From: Lachnospiraceae bacterium
GTDB lineage: Bacteria; Bacillota; Clostridia; Lachnospirales; Lachnospiraceae
NCBI GenBank assembly: GCA_009774245.1
Contig: VSNM01000046.1
Coordinates: 1 to 44,304 of the forward strand
Length of the DNA stretch: 44,304 nucleotides
Reading direction: 5' to 3'
The notes under the pieces are model-generated. The model saw only the letters and a list, made by a program, of their open reading frames with translations, searched no databases and was not told the DNA's origin. Shown one piece after another: positions 41,701-44,304 of the stretch (the first letter of the stretch is position 1; each line of letters begins with the position of its first letter). A program made the translations under genes and the position numbers.

Positions 41701-42094
41701 TTAATAATTTCTTTATATCCTCATAGTGTTCTTGACTTATAACTCGATAATGTATCCAGCCAGCATTGCCACAAGGATACTTTTTATCAATAAACTCTTG
41801 CGTGTACTTTGTCATCTCATTATAAATTGTTTCATATTGCACATTCGTTAGCCTCATCATAACTGTAAATGCACCATTTTCAGCAAAGATGTTACATATA
41901 AGCTTTTTCTTTTTGTAATGCCCTATTCCCCAACCATATTTATTTCCATAGGGAAAAACTACTTTTTTCTCTGTGTCAAAAGAAGATGCTAACCATTCAT
42001 TAAGTAAGGAAAATCTTTCTGCATTTTCACCACAAAATTTTGTTATTTCTTCTATACTGGGTGTTTCTTGTTTGTTGAGCATTCTCTCGTACAT
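41684..42094 (-). CDS. DUF3788 protein
   Basis: 136 residues from ATG 42094, with GGAGG 5 nt upstream; the ATG at 42106 is part of that ribosome site. MYERMLNKQETPSIEEITKF, then VVFPYGNKYGWGIGHYKKKK and LICNIFAENGAFTVMM fit DUF3788, a small soluble family of unknown function. It stands alone between the kinase-GNAT gene and the integrase. Confidence 0.8.
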   Translation of the reverse strand: MYERMLNKQETPSIEEITKFCGENAERFSLLNEWLASSFDTEKKVVFPYGNKYGWGIGHYKKKKLICNIFAENGAFTVMMRLTNVQYETIYNEMTKYTQEFIDKKYPCGNAGWIHYRVISQEHYEDIKKLLKVKCL

Positions 42095-42218
42095 AAATAC
42101 CTCCATATATTCAATTATGTATCGTTCTCCCCGACAAATCGGAATTTTGCAGATGAATTTCTTGAACTTTCCTTATTTTTCAAGGCTTTTCAAGCCTTAT
42201 ACAGTGAATTGCTATGTA

Positions 42219-42260
42219 TTTTCCCTTGTTTTTGCCCTTATGGGCAGTTTACAAGGGAAA
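42219..42260. terminator. Nested hairpin after the integrase gene
   Basis: Outer arms TTTCCCTTGT/ACAAGGGAAA around an inner GCCC/GGGC hairpin; GTTTTT follows on the plus strand. It may end transcription on the plus strand or be part of the recombination end of the element. A second hairpin, AAGGCTT/AAGCCTT, lies at 42183-42199. Confidence 0.5.
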
Positions 42261-42276
42261 GTTTTTCTGAATGTAT

Positions 42277-43575
42277 CTAATCGTTGCCCGCCACTTTATC
42301 CAAGAGCCTTGCGGAAGTCCGCTTTGCTTCTCTTGTAGCATGGGCATACACATTCATTGTGGTACTCACATCAGAGTGTCCCAAGAGTTCCTGCACGTCT
42401 TTCGGTGCTGCACCGTTTGACAACAGGTTGCTTGTATAAGTATGGCGGAGTTGGTGGAAATGAAAGCCCTCAAATCCGTCCAGTTTCTTTGCGAGCGTAC
42501 GGCAGGCGATACTCAATGTACTCGGCGTTTCAAGACAGCCGTGCGGTCTTAAACATACAAAAGAAATTTCGTTGTAATCCGCCGGAATGTCCTGCGTGTC
42601 CTCCAAGCTGTAATACTCATAGTAAACCCTGTTTTTGTCCTGCACTTCCTTGTAGTAGTTGCGGTGGTACAGTTCCCCGTACTGCATCTGATTTTTAAGC
42701 TGTTCTTTCCTTGCTTTTTTCAGTATGGCGGTAAGCGTGTCCCCAAAATCAACCGTCCGTACTTTCTTACGTTTTGTCGGTCCGATAATCGTTTTGTGCT
42801 TTGCGCCGTCATAGCGGACACTCCGTTTTACCGTAAGATACTGTTCCTCAAGGTTGATGTCCTGCCAAGTCAGCCCGCATACTTCGCCGATCCTAAGACC
42901 AGCATAATAGGCTATCTGTATTGGCAGAACCGCAGGGGGATTTTTCTTTTCAAGATAAGCGATAAGTTTCTCATAGTCATCATGGGAAATAGGCTGCGTG
43001 CCTGACTGTCCCATATCTTCCTCTGAAAACAAATCCACTTCCTCTGCCTTTCGTTTCAGCTTGATGTACTGCATTGGATTGAACGTAATCAGTTGTTTTG
43101 GGAATACCGCAAAACGGAACGACTGCTGTAAAACCGCTGAGAAAGAGTGGATATAGTCTTTGCTCAATCCTTTTTTGACTTTCCCGTCGGGATAAGTCCC
43201 TCCGAAAGTAAGCAGGTCAAGGAATGTCTGCAAATGCTCCGCTGTTACGGTTTTTAACCTTCGGTCAGCAACAGGGTGTTTCTTAATGCACCGTATCGCA
43301 CCGAGATAATTTTCCACTGTACCGTTGCTAAGCGTGCCGACCTTTAACTCTTCCTCTGCCCAAATATCGAGCAGTTCCCCAAGCGTGATATTGTCAGCCT
43401 TTGCAATAAATTTCTTTTCCTCGTAATCCTCCATTGCCTGCCTTAACAGCTTTTCCGTCTCGCTCTTGCTTTCCGTACCTGTAAACTCTTTCTGTACCAA
43501 GTTGCCGCTTGCGTCCTCCACATAGAAGCGGTAGTACCATTTCTTTCCTTTTTTCCTTACAGAACCTTTTGCCAT
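42277..43575 (-). CDS. int: Tyrosine recombinase (integrase) of an integrative element
   Basis: 432 residues from ATG 43575 (AAAGGAG 9 nt upstream; the longer frame to 43731 has no site). An arm-binding N-terminal domain (1-50), a SAM-like core-binding domain (about 63-170), and the catalytic domain. Residues Arg228 (AGLRIGE), His374-x-x-Arg377 (HQLR), His400 (LGHSDV) and Tyr410 (VYAHATREA) are all present, so it should be active. It resembles integrases of Tn916-type elements. With the XRE regulator upstream, this marks the end of an element that continues past the right edge. Confidence 0.9.
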   Translation of the reverse strand: MAKGSVRKKGKKWYYRFYVEDASGNLVQKEFTGTESKSETEKLLRQAMEDYEEKKFIAKADNITLGELLDIWAEEELKVGTLSNGTVENYLGAIRCIKKHPVADRRLKTVTAEHLQTFLDLLTFGGTYPDGKVKKGLSKDYIHSFSAVLQQSFRFAVFPKQLITFNPMQYIKLKRKAEEVDLFSEEDMGQSGTQPISHDDYEKLIAYLEKKNPPAVLPIQIAYYAGLRIGEVCGLTWQDINLEEQYLTVKRSVRYDGAKHKTIIGPTKRKKVRTVDFGDTLTAILKKARKEQLKNQMQYGELYHRNYYKEVQDKNRVYYEYYSLEDTQDIPADYNEISFVCLRPHGCLETPSTLSIACRTLAKKLDGFEGFHFHQLRHTYTSNLLSNGAAPKDVQELLGHSDVSTTMNVYAHATREAKRTSARLLDKVAGND

Positions 43576-43656
43576 AATCCGTTCTCCTTTCGCAAATGCA
43601 ACCTCGGTTGCATTGGGGCAATCGGAACTGATGAAATGCCTTCTGCGTGTAAGTAT

Positions 43657-43676
43657 CTTACGGACAAGTCCGTAAG
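43657..43676. repeat. Perfect inverted repeat between the regulator and int
   Basis: Arms CTTACGGAC and GTCCGTAAG separated by AA. It lies in the 180-nt gap upstream of int and is a candidate operator for the neighbouring XRE regulator or a transcript hairpin. Confidence 0.45.
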
Positions 43677-43755
43677 CCAATTCGTCGCTCGCCAAGAGTG
43701 AGTAAACTCCCTCTGGCTCGCTTGCACTCATTGTATCATGACTCCGGTTGCCTGA

Positions 43756-44304
43756 CTATACCGATTCGGATTCTTCCCCCGATACCATAGAAAGAAGATT
43801 TGCAAGCCTTACGGTGGCTGTTTCGGGATTTTTGGAATAGAGCCTCACAATGTCGCCCATATCATTGAACATATTTACGGTGTGGGTGATTTCCCGAAGG
43901 AACATAATCTCGTTATATTCCTTATTCGATTCAAACCCCATTGTTTGGGCGAGTGCGGCATTTTCCGCATTGTCCTTAAAATTCTTACAGGCAAACTGAA
44001 AAGAATCCACGAACAGTTCATACTCCCTCAACATCAGCAGCAGTAAATCCTTTGTAAAGTCCGACTCTGCTTGTTCCATGTCAAACGGCAGCTTTGCGAG
44101 AATGGAGGACATCACATCACGAATAAACAGTTCCCTTTTATCCGTAATATCCGTTTCATATTCTTCCGTTTCCCCTTTCAGCCACTCCACAGACACATGG
44201 AGGGCTTCCGACAGACCTTCCAAGACTAGCTTCTTTGTATTGTCGATTGTTCCCGCCTCATAGCGCACGATTGTGGAAGTGGCTACCCCCATCTTCTCTG
44301 CGAC
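43756..44304 (-). CDS. XRE-family regulator, 5' end outside the window
   Basis: The frame is open to the right edge. Visible residues begin VAEKMGVATSTIVRYEAGTI, the second half of a helix-turn-helix of the XRE/Cro-C1 type, then a long helical region of about 140 residues (DKRELFIRDVMSSIL...NMFNDMGDIVRL). Likely the repressor or regulator of the integrative element whose integrase follows on the same strand. The first helices lie outside the window, so the start cannot be set. Confidence 0.75.
   Translation of the reverse strand, partial: VAEKMGVATSTIVRYEAGTIDNTKKLVLEGLSEALHVSVEWLKGETEEYETDITDKRELFIRDVMSSILAKLPFDMEQAESDFTKDLLLLMLREYELFVDSFQFACKNFKDNAENAALAQTMGFESNKEYNEIMFLREITHTVNMFNDMGDIVRLYSKNPETATVRLANLLSMVSGEESESV

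Overview
The window looks like chromosome of a Gram-positive gut anaerobe of the Lachnospiraceae (Clostridia). The grounds are moderate GC, many AGGAGG-type ribosome sites, lipobox lipoproteins with no outer-membrane genes, BlaI/BlaR1, and families I associate with that group (DUF6033, DUF4026, DUF3781, DUF3788, PD-(D/E)XK AAA-like ATPases). The genus cannot be fixed from the sequence. No rRNA, tRNA or CRISPR was seen.

Left edge (1-5.0 kb, minus strand): the 5' part of a McrB-like gene, a decayed coiled-coil (possibly mobilisation) gene, a solute-binding lipoprotein with an extra N-terminal domain, and a COG1106-type AAA ATPase followed by a 41-codon ORF. 5.3-14.6 kb: a DUF4026/DUF2314 protein, an OmpR-type response regulator and histidine kinase, an EF-G paralogue (convergent), tyrA with ACT domain, a TspO-like protein and a membrane diguanylate cyclase. 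14.7-19.4 kb (minus): a FliD C-terminal-like protein, a flotillin and an operon of three unknown or DUF proteins, two of these units preceded by sigma-28-like -10 boxes. 19.6-22.3 kb: two small coiled-coil proteins flanking an AAA-like/PD-(D/E)XK protein. 22.6-23.7 kb: an RHH regulator, two paralogous small proteins and an antitoxin-like ORF. 23.9-27 kb: blaI-blaR1 and a metallophosphoesterase. 27.1-34.3 kb: a palindromic MITE-like element, a GNAT protein, a heparinase II/III-like protein, a duplicated lipoprotein with a broken partner, a nucleotidyltransferase and an HD-GYP relic. 34.4-42.1 kb (minus): DUF5131, Lnt-like, DUF3781, CPBP protease, an IS1634/IS4-like transposase, C39-like, kinase-GNAT fusion, DUF3788. 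42.3 kb to the right edge: the integrase end of an integrative element.

Regulatory links are the most interesting part. (1) The same 9-N4-9 palindrome, close to the known BlaI operator of Bacillus licheniformis, occurs at blaI, at the metallophosphoesterase promoter, and twice at the promoter of the duplicated lipoprotein. This predicts a local BlaI regulon with no beta-lactamase. (2) A direct repeat TTAGAGA-N4-TTAGAGA, placed exactly 9 nt upstream of a -10 box, occurs both at the two-component system and at the solute-binding lipoprotein, linking them as regulator and target. (3) A structured intergenic element occurs three times in the same orientation. Its stems keep their pairing while changing sequence, and an AARGAAAW-type loop stays conserved: a candidate undescribed RNA or repeat family. 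In one copy the preceding terminator hairpin overlaps the promoter of the flotillin gene.

Mobile-element wear is plentiful: a MITE-like palindrome, a transposase next to truncated genes, the Mob-like relic, the HD-GYP relic, an in-frame stop in a DUF5412-like gene, and an integrase with its repressor at the right edge.
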